From: Chryseobacterium rhizosphaerae
Lineage (GTDB): Bacteria; Bacteroidota; Bacteroidia; Flavobacteriales; Weeksellaceae
DNA length: 64,000 bases
Assembly: GCF_003385455.1 (NCBI RefSeq)
Contig: NZ_QNUF01000001.1
Coordinates: 124,001-188,000 of the forward strand
Direction of reading: 5' to 3'
The position numbers and the translations under genes were made by a program. The number at the start of each line of letters is the position of its first letter. Within the stretch, counting starts at the first letter, position 1. Below the pieces are notes generated by a model that saw only the letters and a program-made list of their open reading frames with translations, was not told the origin of the DNA and did not search any database. Of this stretch, positions 26,176 through 35,465 are shown in pieces.

Positions 26176-26198
26176 TTAAAAAATCTTTCCTATATTTG
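26168..26198 (+). promoter_or_regulatory. tRNA-His promoter, full Bacteroidetes consensus
   Basis: TTTG (26168-26171), 19-nt spacer, TATATTTG (26191-26198), 12 nt before the tRNA. The best -33/-7 pair in the window; it starts inside the bshB1 coding region. Confidence 0.8.
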
Positions 26199-26210
26199 CA
26201 CTCACAAAAC

Positions 26211-26286
<76 letters not shown>

Positions 26287-26289
26287 AAG

Positions 26290-26322
26290 AAAAGTACACT
26301 TTTTAAAAGTGTACTTTTTTAT
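26290..26322 (+). terminator. Terminator after tRNA-His, left copy of a duplicated hairpin
   Basis: AAAAGTACACTTTT (26290-26303) faces AAAAGTGTACTTTT (26305-26318), followed by T residues. A 36-base stretch here matches the hairpin at 32209 at 32 positions. Confidence 0.85.
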
Positions 26323-26698
26323 TTTATACCTGTTTCTAAGGTTCAATAAAAGTGGTTTTTTCTTTTTTCTGAGAATATTTTACCCATAATCTATTCATAT
26401 TCTTCATGTCAACGCTCAAAAAGGGTATTACCTGTAACGGAGTTGTTGTTTTTAGCGGACTAATAATATAATTAAGTGATCAAATAATCGATATAGATCA
26501 TCAAATGAATAGGAACGGGCTTTAGCCCGTTTTTTTTATTATCAATACTCAAGTCAACGGCTTTAGCCAAAACATAGGATTAAAACAATCTGTATTTAAA
26601 AATTTTCGCTCTGCTTTTCTTGATATTCATCATAAAATCTCAAATTGATCCAATAGCACTGCAAAATTTTCCTATATTTAATCACACTAAGTTCAAAT
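26323..26698. other. Intergenic region between tRNA-His and the DUF4132 module
   Basis: No gene seen in about 375 bases. It contains the hairpin at 26514-26538, a second GGCTTTAGCC at about 26558-26567, and a near-consensus -7 element TATATTTA at 26673-26680, 18 nt before the ATG at 26699. Confidence 0.5.
26514..26538 (+). repeat. REP-like hairpin with GGGCTTTAGCCC core
   Basis: AACGGGC-TTTA-GCCCGTT followed by eight T. No gene precedes it within 190 bases, and the related palindrome GGCTTTAGCC occurs about 40 bases downstream. It is either an orphan terminator (perhaps of an unseen small RNA) or a repetitive extragenic palindrome. Confidence 0.6.
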
Positions 26699-27133
26699 AT
26701 GGAAATAAAGGTCACTGTAAAGCAGTTGGGGAAAAAACACCCTGTTCTTTCGGAACAAAAAATTGAGATCAATTACGAGGATTCACACATTACATTACAG
26801 CATTTATTACAACTGGTTGTTCAGCAGCAAGTGGAGGCATTCAATGCACAATCATTTGAGCTGGAAGATGAAGACTATACTAAAACTCCTCAGGATCATT
26901 ATCTCAATATTCTTACAGATACCGGAAAAGCAGGTTTTGGAAGTATTTATAACTTAAAAAAGGCGGATGTAGACAAAGCGCAGGAAAATGTTATTCAGGC
27001 TTTTGAAGACGGAATGTTTGCTGTGTTTTATAATGATGAACAGCTGGAAGACCTTTCTCAAACCATAGACTTAAGTTTACAATTTACCTTTGCTTTCATC
27101 AGGCTTACATTTCTGGCAGGAAGTTACTGGTAA
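26699..27133 (+). CDS. Hypothetical protein coupled to the DUF4132 protein
   Basis: 144 residues, cytoplasmic, acidic. The N-terminus (MEIKVTVKQLGKKHP, then EQKIEINYEDS) reads as two beta strands followed by the helix TLQHLLQLVVQQQVEAFN, a pattern reminiscent of a ubiquitin-like beta-grasp fold; this is only a visual impression. The C-terminal LQFTFAFIRLTFLAGSYW is markedly aromatic. The giant gene begins 26 nt after its stop, so the two form one transcript and their products probably interact. I recognise no named family. Confidence 0.65.
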   Translation: MEIKVTVKQLGKKHPVLSEQKIEINYEDSHITLQHLLQLVVQQQVEAFNAQSFELEDEDYTKTPQDHYLNILTDTGKAGFGSIYNLKKADVDKAQENVIQAFEDGMFAVFYNDEQLEDLSQTIDLSLQFTFAFIRLTFLAGSYW

Positions 27134-27159
27134 TCTATTTATACTAAACATCAAAAAAC

Positions 27160-30100
27160 ATGGAAATCAACGAAAAGTTAGAATCAAAAAAGGTTATAAC
27201 AAATTATTATGAAAAAGTAAGAAAAGACCTGATAGAGCAATCAGAAAATGGAATGTCTACTCAGATATTTCCTGATAGACCTTTGCTTAAGAAAGAAGTT
27301 GCAGAATTAGGCTTATTGTTGAGTGGAAAACCTAATTCTTATGAGATTGTAACTTTAGGTTCCAAAACTTCTGAAACACTTAAAGACTATATAAAATCTG
27401 ATCTCTGGGAAGATCAGGACTACTATAATTTATTGGTTTATTTCTTTGGGGATGACGCAGATCTGGTAAAATATGTATGGAATAAAATGCCATATAAAAT
27501 GTATCAGACAGGGTATTATCGACGTTCGTTTCGGGCTCCTCATCAGGAAGAATATATACTACTGAATCAGATTAATTTAATAAGAAGTCTCTTACGTCTT
27601 CCGCAGCGGAATGCTTATAATCAGGAATTTTATAACCTTTCATTAGAGGAGCAGATTATATATGACAGTGAAGTATCTAATAATAGCAGCCAGTTCTATA
27701 TATGGTCGGCAGCTATTGATACGGGGAATACGGCCATTTATCAGTTGATTGAAGATATTATATTCAATAAACATACTCAGGGAGAAGTATCTTTGAATAT
27801 TATCAAAGCTTTGCTCAACAGTGAACAGAAGCATTGTTGGGAACTGGTGGAGAAACTTTTGCTTGCTGCCCAGCGTCAGGAAGGATTACGCCAGACGATA
27901 TTAGAAGCCCTGGATGAAACAAGTATAGGTGCATTGGAATATATGACCCATGTGATCGTAGAGCATAAACTCACTCGTTTTTCATCGGTTGTTCGGGCGG
28001 TAGATACCTGGACGGGCTTAGGATGGGAAGCAGAGAAAGAATCTGTGGTAAAAAATATTGTATCATTGGCTCATACCTATTTCAAAAATCCTGAACTGAT
28101 TCCTGATGCTATAAAAAGCAAGAATAATAATGAGGTTTATATGGCACTTTGGGCACAGGCGGTATGGGATGTGGAAAAAACCGTACCTTATCTGCATCAG
28201 TTGTTTGAGAAAGGCAATGAAGAAAAAAAATGTTTGGCAATTAAATTTGCGATAGAAACGCAGAATCCTTACATTCAGATGCCTCTGTATTATAAAGCCG
28301 TGCTGGAAGGGGATATGCAGGTATTGGCGTTCACCGGGCAGCCGCTTTCAGAATTATTAAGTGCCAATACAAAATCTAAATTTTTTATCAATAATAAAGA
28401 TTATCCGGACTTTTTTGAAAAACTGCATGAGCTGACTCAAAAAATCGAGATAAAAGAAAAGAAATTTGAAGGAAAAGTATTCTCCTGGCTGAAGACTACA
28501 TTTAAAAAGAGCGATTTATATGCTTCCATGTTTTATCTGGTAGGAGAAGACAGCCATAAACTGGAGGTGATACTTTCTTATTTTGATCAGTTTGATCTTT
28601 CCTTACGGGAGCTGCTTACCCGAAATATTCTAGGGGATTTTTACTGTTATTCCTTATCTTATAATATCGGTAAACAGAAGAAAAATACGGTAACCCCTTT
28701 TCAAAAAGAGTTTGCCTTTAAGGTTATAAAAGATAGGGGTGAATCTCTGATCGCTTCAGGAATCAATGTTCTGCATCAGAATCCTTTACATAAAGAGGAA
28801 ATAATGATCTTTTTCGATATGTTTAAAAGAAAAGGTGGAACTCTCCGTAAAAAACTTATAGAACTGGTGATTGCACAGGAAGATGCCGAAATCACTCCTT
28901 TGATTGATGAACTCACAACTAAAGGGGATATCGAGCAGCGGGCTGCTTCTTTGGATATGATGCTTCAACTTCAAAAAGAGAAGAGATTGTCTGCTCAGAT
29001 TTTTCGATGGACACAGCAATATACCGAAAGGACAAAGGTATCCGAAAGAGAACAGAGTTTGCTGGATCAGCTTCATCCTTCCGATGATAAAAAAATACTT
29101 TCTGCTGAAAACGGATTCGGGTTTTATGACCCTTCTGTGATCTCAAAATATGCGTTACCAGCAGTGGAAGCCAGTTCGGTATATGCACAGGCCGTTAAAA
29201 CAGATAAATATGGATTTTCAAAGCCTCTGACCCAAGTAAAAGAAGAATTAAAAAAACTTAATGATATATTTCTGCAGCATAAAGACTATGAGTATGAATC
29301 TGAAGACTGGAGTGGTTCAGTAACAGTTGAATTGATGGGAAATACTTTCCGTCAGATAAAAACTAATACCGATGGATTTACTCCACAACAGCTCGCTGAC
29401 AATTATCCTTTGTCTGAAGTCTGGGAACAATGGTATAAAGATTCTGGATTAGAGCCCAGAGACCTGTTTTTACTGACCTTTGCAGATACTTGTGACCGGA
29501 AAGTATTCAGGGACTTTTTGGAAGATTATGTATTTTATAATCAGGGTGTTATTCCTAATCCTACGAAAGGAAACTATCACTGGGATAATGCGATTAATAA
29601 AATTCTTTACTCACTGCAGCATCTATTTGTATTTGAGGAAAAAGTGGATTTCTTACAGGACGCCTGCAGTACCCTGTTTGCTCATCTTCCTGAAAATATT
29701 ATTAACTATAAAGGAAAAGATAACAAAGACTATTATTACTCATATCAAGGAAATGGCTGGCAGCAACTGTCTTTCTTTGATGTGTTTTTAAGGGCGGTTC
29801 CGTTGAAAAATCTTACCGAAGAACAACATCTCAAACAATGGAATTTATACCGATGGATGCAGTATAATGGATTGCAGGAAAATATAACAAATAGTGTTCC
29901 CCCCTTCCATATATTCTGTAAAGCCTATGAGTTGAAAGCCATTACCCGAGAAGAGCTTTATGAGGGAATCCTCACTGCTGATTCTGCAATCAGGGACCTT
30001 ACCATCACCAAATTCTATCATCATAATGAGAAATATCTCGAGGTATTTCCGTTCTTAAAACCGATGATTGAAGAAATACAGGATAAATTCCTGGATATAG

Positions 30101-32202
30101 AGCTTATTCGTGGGGATGTCAACACAGCTGTTTCTCATTTTGTACAGCAGTTTCAGACGATATATGGAACACATCGTTTTATTCAGCTTCTGAAAGGATT
30201 AGGGAAGTCCGGGTTATATGCCAATTATATATACAGCTATACTGGGGAAAGTATGACAAAGCAGAAGCTCTTTTCCTGGCTTATTTCGAATTGCTATCCT
30301 TTGGAGAATGATACACAGGAAGCATTTAACGAGATGGTGAAAAAAGAAAAGATTACAGAACTTCGCCTGATACAGGCTGCAGTATATGCACCGCAATGGC
30401 AAAAGCTGATAAGTAATTATTTGGGTTGGAAAGGTTTGGATTCGGCGATCTGGTGGATGCATGCCCATACAAAAACAGGAGCTTATGAAGCACAGAATGC
30501 AAAACTGGAAAGCGAAGTTGCAAAATATTCCTCAGTAGATATTCAGGAGTTTAAGGATGGAGCCGTGGATAAAGATTGGTTTACAAAAGCTTACAAAGAG
30601 CTAGGTAAAGCAAGATGGGAGATGCTTTATGAATCTGCTAAATATATATCTGATGGAAACGGACACCGACGGGCGAGGCTTTATTCCGACACACTGGCTG
30701 GCAGCTTAAAAATAAAAGAAGTAACGACAAAGGTAAAAGACAAGCGTGATCAGGATTATCTCCGTGTATATGGACTGGTACCGTTGAGTAAAACCAATCC
30801 TGAGAAAGATGTCCTGAACCGTTATGAATACATCCAGCAGTTCAAAAAAGAAAGTAAGGAATTTGGCTCTATGAAACAGTCGAGTGAGGCGCTGGCTATT
30901 CGGGTAGCATTAGAAAACTTAGCCCGAAATGCAGGGTATCCTGATCCGATAAGGCTGACCTGGGCTATGGAAACCAAACAAATTCAGAATCTTTTATCAA
31001 AAGAAACACAGGTTACCATTGACGGAGTTACAGTAGGCTTAATTATAGAAGACAATGGTAAAGCAGAGCTTGTGGTATTCAGAGATGATAAACAGCTGAA
31101 GTCTATTCCGCCAAAGATTAAAAAAGATAAAGCTATTATAGAACTTGGGAACTACCGTAAAATCATGCGTGAACAATGGACGCGTTCCCGAAAAGGATTG
31201 GAGGAAGCAATGATCAGGGGAGATGAGTTCTTTTTTGCTGAAATCAAGAAACTTTTTGAACATCCTGTTATTGTAAAGCATTTAGAGAAACTGGTATTTA
31301 TTTCCAGTGATCATAAAATCGGATTTTTCCATGATGGAAACCTGATCAATACTGATGGTGAAATACAGGAAGTAAATGAACATCATACTTTGCGTATCGC
31401 CCATTGTGTAGATTTCCATCAGCATTCAGTCTGGAATGATTACCAGCATTACTGTTTTAAAGAAAAGCTTATTCAGCCATTCAAACAGATTTTCAGAGAG
31501 CTGTATGTTCCTACCCCTGACGAATTGAAAGAAAAATCTGTATCCCGTCGTTACGCAGGACATCAGATCCAGCCCAAGCAGACTTTGGCTTTGCTTAAAA
31601 CACGTGGATGGAAAGTAGATTATGAAGAAGGCTTACAGAAAGTGTATCATAAGGAAGGGTTCCAGGTCAAGCTTTATGCAATGGCCGATTGGTTTTCACC
31701 TGCCGATATAGAAAGCCCGACATTGGAAACGATAGAATTTCATTCTTTAAAAGATGCTAAGAATATTCCTTTTGAAGAGATCAGTCCAAGACTGTTCTCA
31801 GAAGTAATGCGTGATGTGGATCTGGTAGTCTCGGTAGCTCATGTGGGAGGTGTAGATCCGGAAGCCAGTCAGTCTTCTATTGAAATGCGGACTGTACTGA
31901 TGAAAGAAACGGCTCGTTTATTTAAACTTGAGAATATAAAGATTGAAGGTTCACACGTATTGATAAAAGGGAGCTTGGCAGAATATAGTGTGCATTTGGG
32001 AAGTGCTGTAGTACATCAGGTTCCCGGACATTATCTTTCCATACTTCCTGTTCATTCTCAGCATAGAGGCAGGCTGTTTTTACCTTTTGCAGATGATGAT
32101 CCGAAATCTGCTGAAGTATTATCTAAAGTACTGTTACTATCTAAAGATAATGAAATACAGGATCCAACGATACTTTCACAGATAAAACGGGAGTACGTAT
32201 AA
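27160..32202 (+). CDS. Giant DUF4132-family protein (MolR/YehI-like)
   Basis: 1680 residues, no signal peptide or membrane helix. The N-terminal about 1100 residues are largely alpha-helical with repeat-like segments (LLSGKPNSYEIV, ALWAQAVWDVEKTVPYLHQLF, HEAT-like spacing). The C-terminal 500 residues carry the part I link to DUF4132: RVYGLVPLSKTNPEKDVL, ALENLARNAGYPDPIRLTWA, LIQPFKQIFRELYVP, the RRYAGHQIQ and LLKTRGWKVD elements, then RLFSEVMRDVDLVVSVAHVG and GRLFLPFADDDP. Old databases call relatives molybdate metabolism regulator, which is not supported. In enterobacteria the family (YehI) sits near MoxR/VWA genes; none are here. Function unknown. Flanked by duplicated hairpins, so possibly a mobile or acquired module. 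Confidence 0.8.
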   Translation: MEINEKLESKKVITNYYEKVRKDLIEQSENGMSTQIFPDRPLLKKEVAELGLLLSGKPNSYEIVTLGSKTSETLKDYIKSDLWEDQDYYNLLVYFFGDDADLVKYVWNKMPYKMYQTGYYRRSFRAPHQEEYILLNQINLIRSLLRLPQRNAYNQEFYNLSLEEQIIYDSEVSNNSSQFYIWSAAIDTGNTAIYQLIEDIIFNKHTQGEVSLNIIKALLNSEQKHCWELVEKLLLAAQRQEGLRQTILEALDETSIGALEYMTHVIVEHKLTRFSSVVRAVDTWTGLGWEAEKESVVKNIVSLAHTYFKNPELIPDAIKSKNNNEVYMALWAQAVWDVEKTVPYLHQLFEKGNEEKKCLAIKFAIETQNPYIQMPLYYKAVLEGDMQVLAFTGQPLSELLSANTKSKFFINNKDYPDFFEKLHELTQKIEIKEKKFEGKVFSWLKTTFKKSDLYASMFYLVGEDSHKLEVILSYFDQFDLSLRELLTRNILGDFYCYSLSYNIGKQKKNTVTPFQKEFAFKVIKDRGESLIASGINVLHQNPLHKEEIMIFFDMFKRKGGTLRKKLIELVIAQEDAEITPLIDELTTKGDIEQRAASLDMMLQLQKEKRLSAQIFRWTQQYTERTKVSEREQSLLDQLHPSDDKKILSAENGFGFYDPSVISKYALPAVEASSVYAQAVKTDKYGFSKPLTQVKEELKKLNDIFLQHKDYEYESEDWSGSVTVELMGNTFRQIKTNTDGFTPQQLADNYPLSEVWEQWYKDSGLEPRDLFLLTFADTCDRKVFRDFLEDYVFYNQGVIPNPTKGNYHWDNAINKILYSLQHLFVFEEKVDFLQDACSTLFAHLPENIINYKGKDNKDYYYSYQGNGWQQLSFFDVFLRAVPLKNLTEEQHLKQWNLYRWMQYNGLQENITNSVPPFHIFCKAYELKAITREELYEGILTADSAIRDLTITKFYHHNEKYLEVFPFLKPMIEEIQDKFLDIELIRGDVNTAVSHFVQQFQTIYGTHRFIQLLKGLGKSGLYANYIYSYTGESMTKQKLFSWLISNCYPLENDTQEAFNEMVKKEKITELRLIQAAVYAPQWQKLISNYLGWKGLDSAIWWMHAHTKTGAYEAQNAKLESEVAKYSSVDIQEFKDGAVDKDWFTKAYKELGKARWEMLYESAKYISDGNGHRRARLYSDTLAGSLKIKEVTTKVKDKRDQDYLRVYGLVPLSKTNPEKDVLNRYEYIQQFKKESKEFGSMKQSSEALAIRVALENLARNAGYPDPIRLTWAMETKQIQNLLSKETQVTIDGVTVGLIIEDNGKAELVVFRDDKQLKSIPPKIKKDKAIIELGNYRKIMREQWTRSRKGLEEAMIRGDEFFFAEIKKLFEHPVIVKHLEKLVFISSDHKIGFFHDGNLINTDGEIQEVNEHHTLRIAHCVDFHQHSVWNDYQHYCFKEKLIQPFKQIFRELYVPTPDELKEKSVSRRYAGHQIQPKQTLALLKTRGWKVDYEEGLQKVYHKEGFQVKLYAMADWFSPADIESPTLETIEFHSLKDAKNIPFEEISPRLFSEVMRDVDLVVSVAHVGGVDPEASQSSIEMRTVLMKETARLFKLENIKIEGSHVLIKGSLAEYSVHLGSAVVHQVPGHYLSILPVHSQHRGRLFLPFADDDPKSAEVLSKVLLLSKDNEIQDPTILSQIKREYV

Positions 32203-32208
32203 AATACA

Positions 32209-32244
32209 GAAAGTACACTTTTCAAAGGTGTACTTTTTTGTTTT
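32209..32244 (+). terminator. Terminator of the DUF4132 operon, right copy of the duplicated hairpin
   Basis: AAAGTACACT (32210-32219) pairs over its AAGTACAC core with GGTGTACTTT (32228-32237), then a T run. It is nearly identical to the hairpin after tRNA-His. Confidence 0.88.
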
Positions 32245-32263
32245 TTCAAACTTTACATTTGCT

Positions 32264-32310
32264 AAGCCATAAGCCATAAGCCATAAGCCATAAGCCATAA
32301 GCCATAAGCC
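32264..32310. repeat. 7-bp tandem repeat (AAGCCAT)
   Basis: Six exact copies of AAGCCAT plus a partial seventh (AAGCC), in the gap between the DUF4132 terminator and the DUF3276 terminator. Non-coding; a candidate variable-number tandem repeat. Confidence 0.95.
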
Positions 32311-32322
32311 CAATTTTTTCCA

Positions 32323-32350
32323 CAAAAAAAGCATCCTTTTTCAGATGCTT
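32323..32350 (-). terminator. Rho-independent terminator of the DUF3276 gene
   Basis: On the reverse strand AAGCATC and GATGCTT enclose an 8-nt loop, followed by a run of seven T. It is 20 nt past the stop codon. Confidence 0.8.
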
Positions 32351-32370
32351 GTGTTTTTAGATATTCTTTT

Positions 32371-32706
32371 TTAAACTTCGTCGTCAGAATCAATCGTAAA
32401 AGATTTGCTTTTGAAGTCTTTGTCATGTTTTTCAGAAATTACATCCTCCCCCTTTTCATTAATGATGAAATCTGTGGACTCATTAAACATCTCCTGAAAA
32501 CTTTTAAAATCTTCCTTATAAAGGTAAATTTTATGCTTCTCGAATGTAGCTTCCCCATTCTCTCCGAAATTTTTCTTACTCTCAGTGATTGTAAGATAAT
32601 AATCTCCTGCTTTCGTCTCGCGCACATCAAAGAAATAAGTTCTTCTCCCTGCTTTTAACACCTTAGTGAAAATTTCATTTTCATGGCGTTCCTTGTATTC
32701 ACTCAT
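32371..32706 (-). CDS. DUF3276 / PUR-alpha-like nucleic-acid-binding protein
   Basis: 111 residues. IFTKVLKAGRRTYFFDVRETKAGDYYLTITESKK followed by FEKHKIYLYKEDFKSFQEMF matches the single PUR repeat of Bacteroidetes and spirochaete proteins (four strands and one helix) that bind single-stranded DNA and RNA and dimerise into a PUR domain. Relatives such as Borrelia BpuR act as RNA-binding regulators. The tail is acidic (DSDDEV). Encoded alone with its own terminator. Confidence 0.88.
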   Translation of the reverse strand: MSEYKERHENEIFTKVLKAGRRTYFFDVRETKAGDYYLTITESKKNFGENGEATFEKHKIYLYKEDFKSFQEMFNESTDFIINEKGEDVISEKHDKDFKSKSFTIDSDDEV

Positions 32707-32805
32707 TGTTAGATATTTTTTAATCTTGTTAAGAACAAATATAAAAGAATTCTTTTAATCACAAAATTTTTTTTATGATTTATTTAACAATTGAGAACGA
32801 AACGG

Positions 32806-34467
32806 CTAAGCGGTTACAGAATTGGCAATTTCCGTGAGGTTGATGATTTTGTCTGCTTTTTGAGCGCTAGACTCTCTGTGTGTGATAATTATGGAAGTAG
32901 CATTGCCTATTTTTTTATCAATATTTTCAAGAATATTCTGCTCGGTCTCTGTATCCAAAGCCGATAAAGAATCGTCAAAAATAATGATATTTGGGTCCTT
33001 AATTAAAGCTCTGGCAATACAAATTCTTTGCTTTTGACCTCCCGAAAGCATGACTCCACGTTCACCCACCAGTGTTTTATATTGGTCTTTAAACTCGACA
33101 ATATTTTTGTGAACATCGGCAATCTGAGCATATTCTACCACTTTTTCGTGAGAGGGATGATCTATAGCAAAACCAATGTTGTTTTCGATAGAATCAGAGA
33201 ATAAATAGCTTTCCTGAGGAATGTATCCTATAAAATCTCTGTAGTTGCTGAGATTGTGTTCTTTAAGGTTTTTACCGTCAATAAGAATCTCACCTTCTGT
33301 AGGATCTATCAGCCTGCAGAGAAGAAGGGCTATGGTAGATTTTCCACTTCCTGTTTTCCCCATAATAGCTAAGGATTCTCCAGCATTAATGGTGAAACTC
33401 AGGTTGTCCAGTGCTTTGATTCCCGTATTTGGATATACATAAGAAACATTTCTAAACTCAATACTGCCCTGGATGGGATAATTTTCAAAATTTGAATTTA
33501 CAATTTCAGATTTCTTATCCATAAATTCATTAATCCTCTGCATAGAAGCTTCAGCTCTCTGGTTCACCGAAGTAACCCAGCCAACCATGGAGAATGGAAA
33601 AATTAAGGTATTGATGTACATGAAGAAATCGGCAATTTTCCCTATACTTAATTCTCCTGCAATGTATTTTTCACCACCAATCCAGATAACGGCAACATTC
33701 AGTAATCCGATTACAAATAAAATAATAGTAAAGAAATAGGCTTCAGTTTTGGCAAGATCCAAAGCTTTGTTCTGGTAATCTGTTACCTTGATTCCGTAAT
33801 TGTTTTTGATGTATTTTTCTCTTGCAAAAAACTTTACCACACGGATTCCTGAAAAGCTATCCTGAACAAAAGTTGAAATAGCAGACTGGCTTTTCTGCAT
33901 CACTTTAGACTTTTTATTGATAATGGAACTTACCTTATAGATAGCATAAGATAGTATCGGAAGCGGCAACAATGTCCATAAAGTCATCGAAGCATCTGTT
34001 TTCACCATATAAATAGAAGTGATGACAACCAGGACAATGAGGTTAGCTACATACATGACACCAGGTCCTAGATACATCCTTACGGCTACAACATCTTCAC
34101 TTAACCGGTTCATTAAATCTCCGATGGTGGTTTGTTTATAATCCGTCAAAGATAAATCCTGATAATGTCGGTAGATTTTATTTTTAAGTTCATATTCAAT
34201 TCTTCTGGAAGCAACAATAATTGTCTGCCTCATCATGAAGGTGAAAAATCCAGTCAATAGGGAACACCCCACAATGATAGCAACATAAATAAGAACCTGG
34301 TTATTGAAGCCAAGATTCCCGTTTTTAGTGAGTTCATCTACGGATTTACCTACAAACTGAACTTTATAAATATTAAAAAAGTTACTGGCAATGATAAATA
34401 GTACTCCCCAAAACAATAGTATTTTGTGTTTCCAAAAATAAGGGTTTAAGGTTTTTAGAGCTTTCAT
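32806..34467 (-). CDS. ABC exporter, fused permease and ATPase
   Basis: 553 residues, slightly short for an exporter half. Residues about 1-300 are a six-helix type I exporter domain; residues about 325-545 are the nucleotide-binding domain with Walker A GKTGSGKST, signature LSGGQKQR, Walker B IIIFDDSLSALD and switch histidine in IIITHRES. It presumably homodimerises and resembles multidrug/lipid exporters (MsbA-like). Substrate not determinable. It is divergent from nusB, and its -7 element is TAATTTTG on the reverse strand, 9 nt before the ATG. Confidence 0.93.
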   Translation of the reverse strand: MKALKTLNPYFWKHKILLFWGVLFIIASNFFNIYKVQFVGKSVDELTKNGNLGFNNQVLIYVAIIVGCSLLTGFFTFMMRQTIIVASRRIEYELKNKIYRHYQDLSLTDYKQTTIGDLMNRLSEDVVAVRMYLGPGVMYVANLIVLVVITSIYMVKTDASMTLWTLLPLPILSYAIYKVSSIINKKSKVMQKSQSAISTFVQDSFSGIRVVKFFAREKYIKNNYGIKVTDYQNKALDLAKTEAYFFTIILFVIGLLNVAVIWIGGEKYIAGELSIGKIADFFMYINTLIFPFSMVGWVTSVNQRAEASMQRINEFMDKKSEIVNSNFENYPIQGSIEFRNVSYVYPNTGIKALDNLSFTINAGESLAIMGKTGSGKSTIALLLCRLIDPTEGEILIDGKNLKEHNLSNYRDFIGYIPQESYLFSDSIENNIGFAIDHPSHEKVVEYAQIADVHKNIVEFKDQYKTLVGERGVMLSGGQKQRICIARALIKDPNIIIFDDSLSALDTETEQNILENIDKKIGNATSIIITHRESSAQKADKIINLTEIANSVTA

Positions 34468-34476
34468 ATAGTTTTA

Positions 34477-34536
34477 CAAAATTACGAAAATGTCATCACA
34501 CTACGAATTTCATCAATTTTAAATTTTGTATCTTTG
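34477..34536. promoter_or_regulatory. Divergent promoters for the ABC exporter (-) and nusB (+)
   Basis: CAAAATTA at 34477-34484 is TAATTTTG on the reverse strand. TATCTTTG at 34529-34536 serves nusB, 22 nt before its ATG. Both match TAnnTTTG exactly. Confidence 0.65.
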
Positions 34537-34558
34537 CAGGCATAAAAAAGCTCTTTGA

Positions 34559-35464
34559 ATGTTAGGAAGACGACAAATCCGTGAAAAATTAGTACAAACA
34601 GTGTATTCGTACTATCAAAATCCTGTAAAGTTTGATGTTTTAGAGAAAAACATGTTCGCTGGAATAGAGAAAATCTATCATCTTTACATCTATCAGCTGA
34701 ATTTTTTGGTGGCACTAAAAGATTTGGCAGAGCATCAGATCGAAATCGGGAAAAATAAGTATCTGAAGACAGATGCTGATATTAACCCTAACCAAAAATT
34801 CATCAACAATCAAGTATTAAAGAAGCTGGAAGAAAATCCTGAGAGATTATTTTTCACAGGCCAGCACAAGCAGTTGAAATGGGATATGCACGATGATTTG
34901 TTGGTAAAGACTTTCCAAAGAATTACAGCAGGAAAACGTTATCAGGATTTTATGAAAGAAGATGGATATTCTTTTGATGCTGATCAGAAGTTTATCGGTA
35001 AATTATTCCTTAGATATATCGCAGAAAACGATGATTTTCATGATTATTTAGGAGATAAAGAACTTTCTTGGTATGATGATATTCATATTGCCAATTCAAT
35101 GGTTCAGAAAACCATCGGTTTCCTGAGAGAAGATGAAGAAAGCAGAACTTTAATTAAGATGATTAAAGATGAAGAAGATAAAAGTTTCGCTTCTAAATTA
35201 TTGAGAGATACTCTGAATAACTGGGAAAATAACGAGAAAAAGCTGGAAGAGAGACTTGAAAACTGGGATTTGGAGAGAGTTTCTTTAATGGATAAAGTTA
35301 TTTTGTCAACCGCAATTTCGGAGCTGGATAATTTTGCGTTTACGCCTTCAAGAGTGATTATTAACGAATATATTGAAATTGCAAAAGTATTTGCGACAGA
35401 CCGTTCCAATATTTTTGTTAATGGTATTTTAGATAAATATTGTAAAGATCAAAATAGAATATAA
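34559..35464 (+). CDS. nusB: Transcription antitermination factor NusB
   Basis: 301 residues, twice the size of E. coli NusB, as usual in Bacteroidetes, where a long N-terminal helical region precedes the NusB fold. The start MLGRRQIREKLVQTVYSYYQN is the NusB RxxRExxxQxLY helix; the C-terminal half (ERVSLMDKVILSTAISELDNF, then VIINEYIEIAKVFATDRSNIFVNGILDKY) is the conserved core that binds boxA RNA with NusE/S10. It leads an operon with the DUF1573 lipoprotein (1-nt gap) and yajC. Confidence 0.95.
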   Translation: MLGRRQIREKLVQTVYSYYQNPVKFDVLEKNMFAGIEKIYHLYIYQLNFLVALKDLAEHQIEIGKNKYLKTDADINPNQKFINNQVLKKLEENPERLFFTGQHKQLKWDMHDDLLVKTFQRITAGKRYQDFMKEDGYSFDADQKFIGKLFLRYIAENDDFHDYLGDKELSWYDDIHIANSMVQKTIGFLREDEESRTLIKMIKDEEDKSFASKLLRDTLNNWENNEKKLEERLENWDLERVSLMDKVILSTAISELDNFAFTPSRVIINEYIEIAKVFATDRSNIFVNGILDKYCKDQNRI

Positions 35465-35465
35465 A

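Noticed and set aside
27160..32202. Molybdate metabolism regulator MolR
   Set aside because: That name is a legacy label for DUF4132 proteins; no molybdate-related motif or neighbour is seen.
32264..32310. CRISPR array
   Set aside because: The 7-bp units adjoin without spacers, and no cas gene is present.
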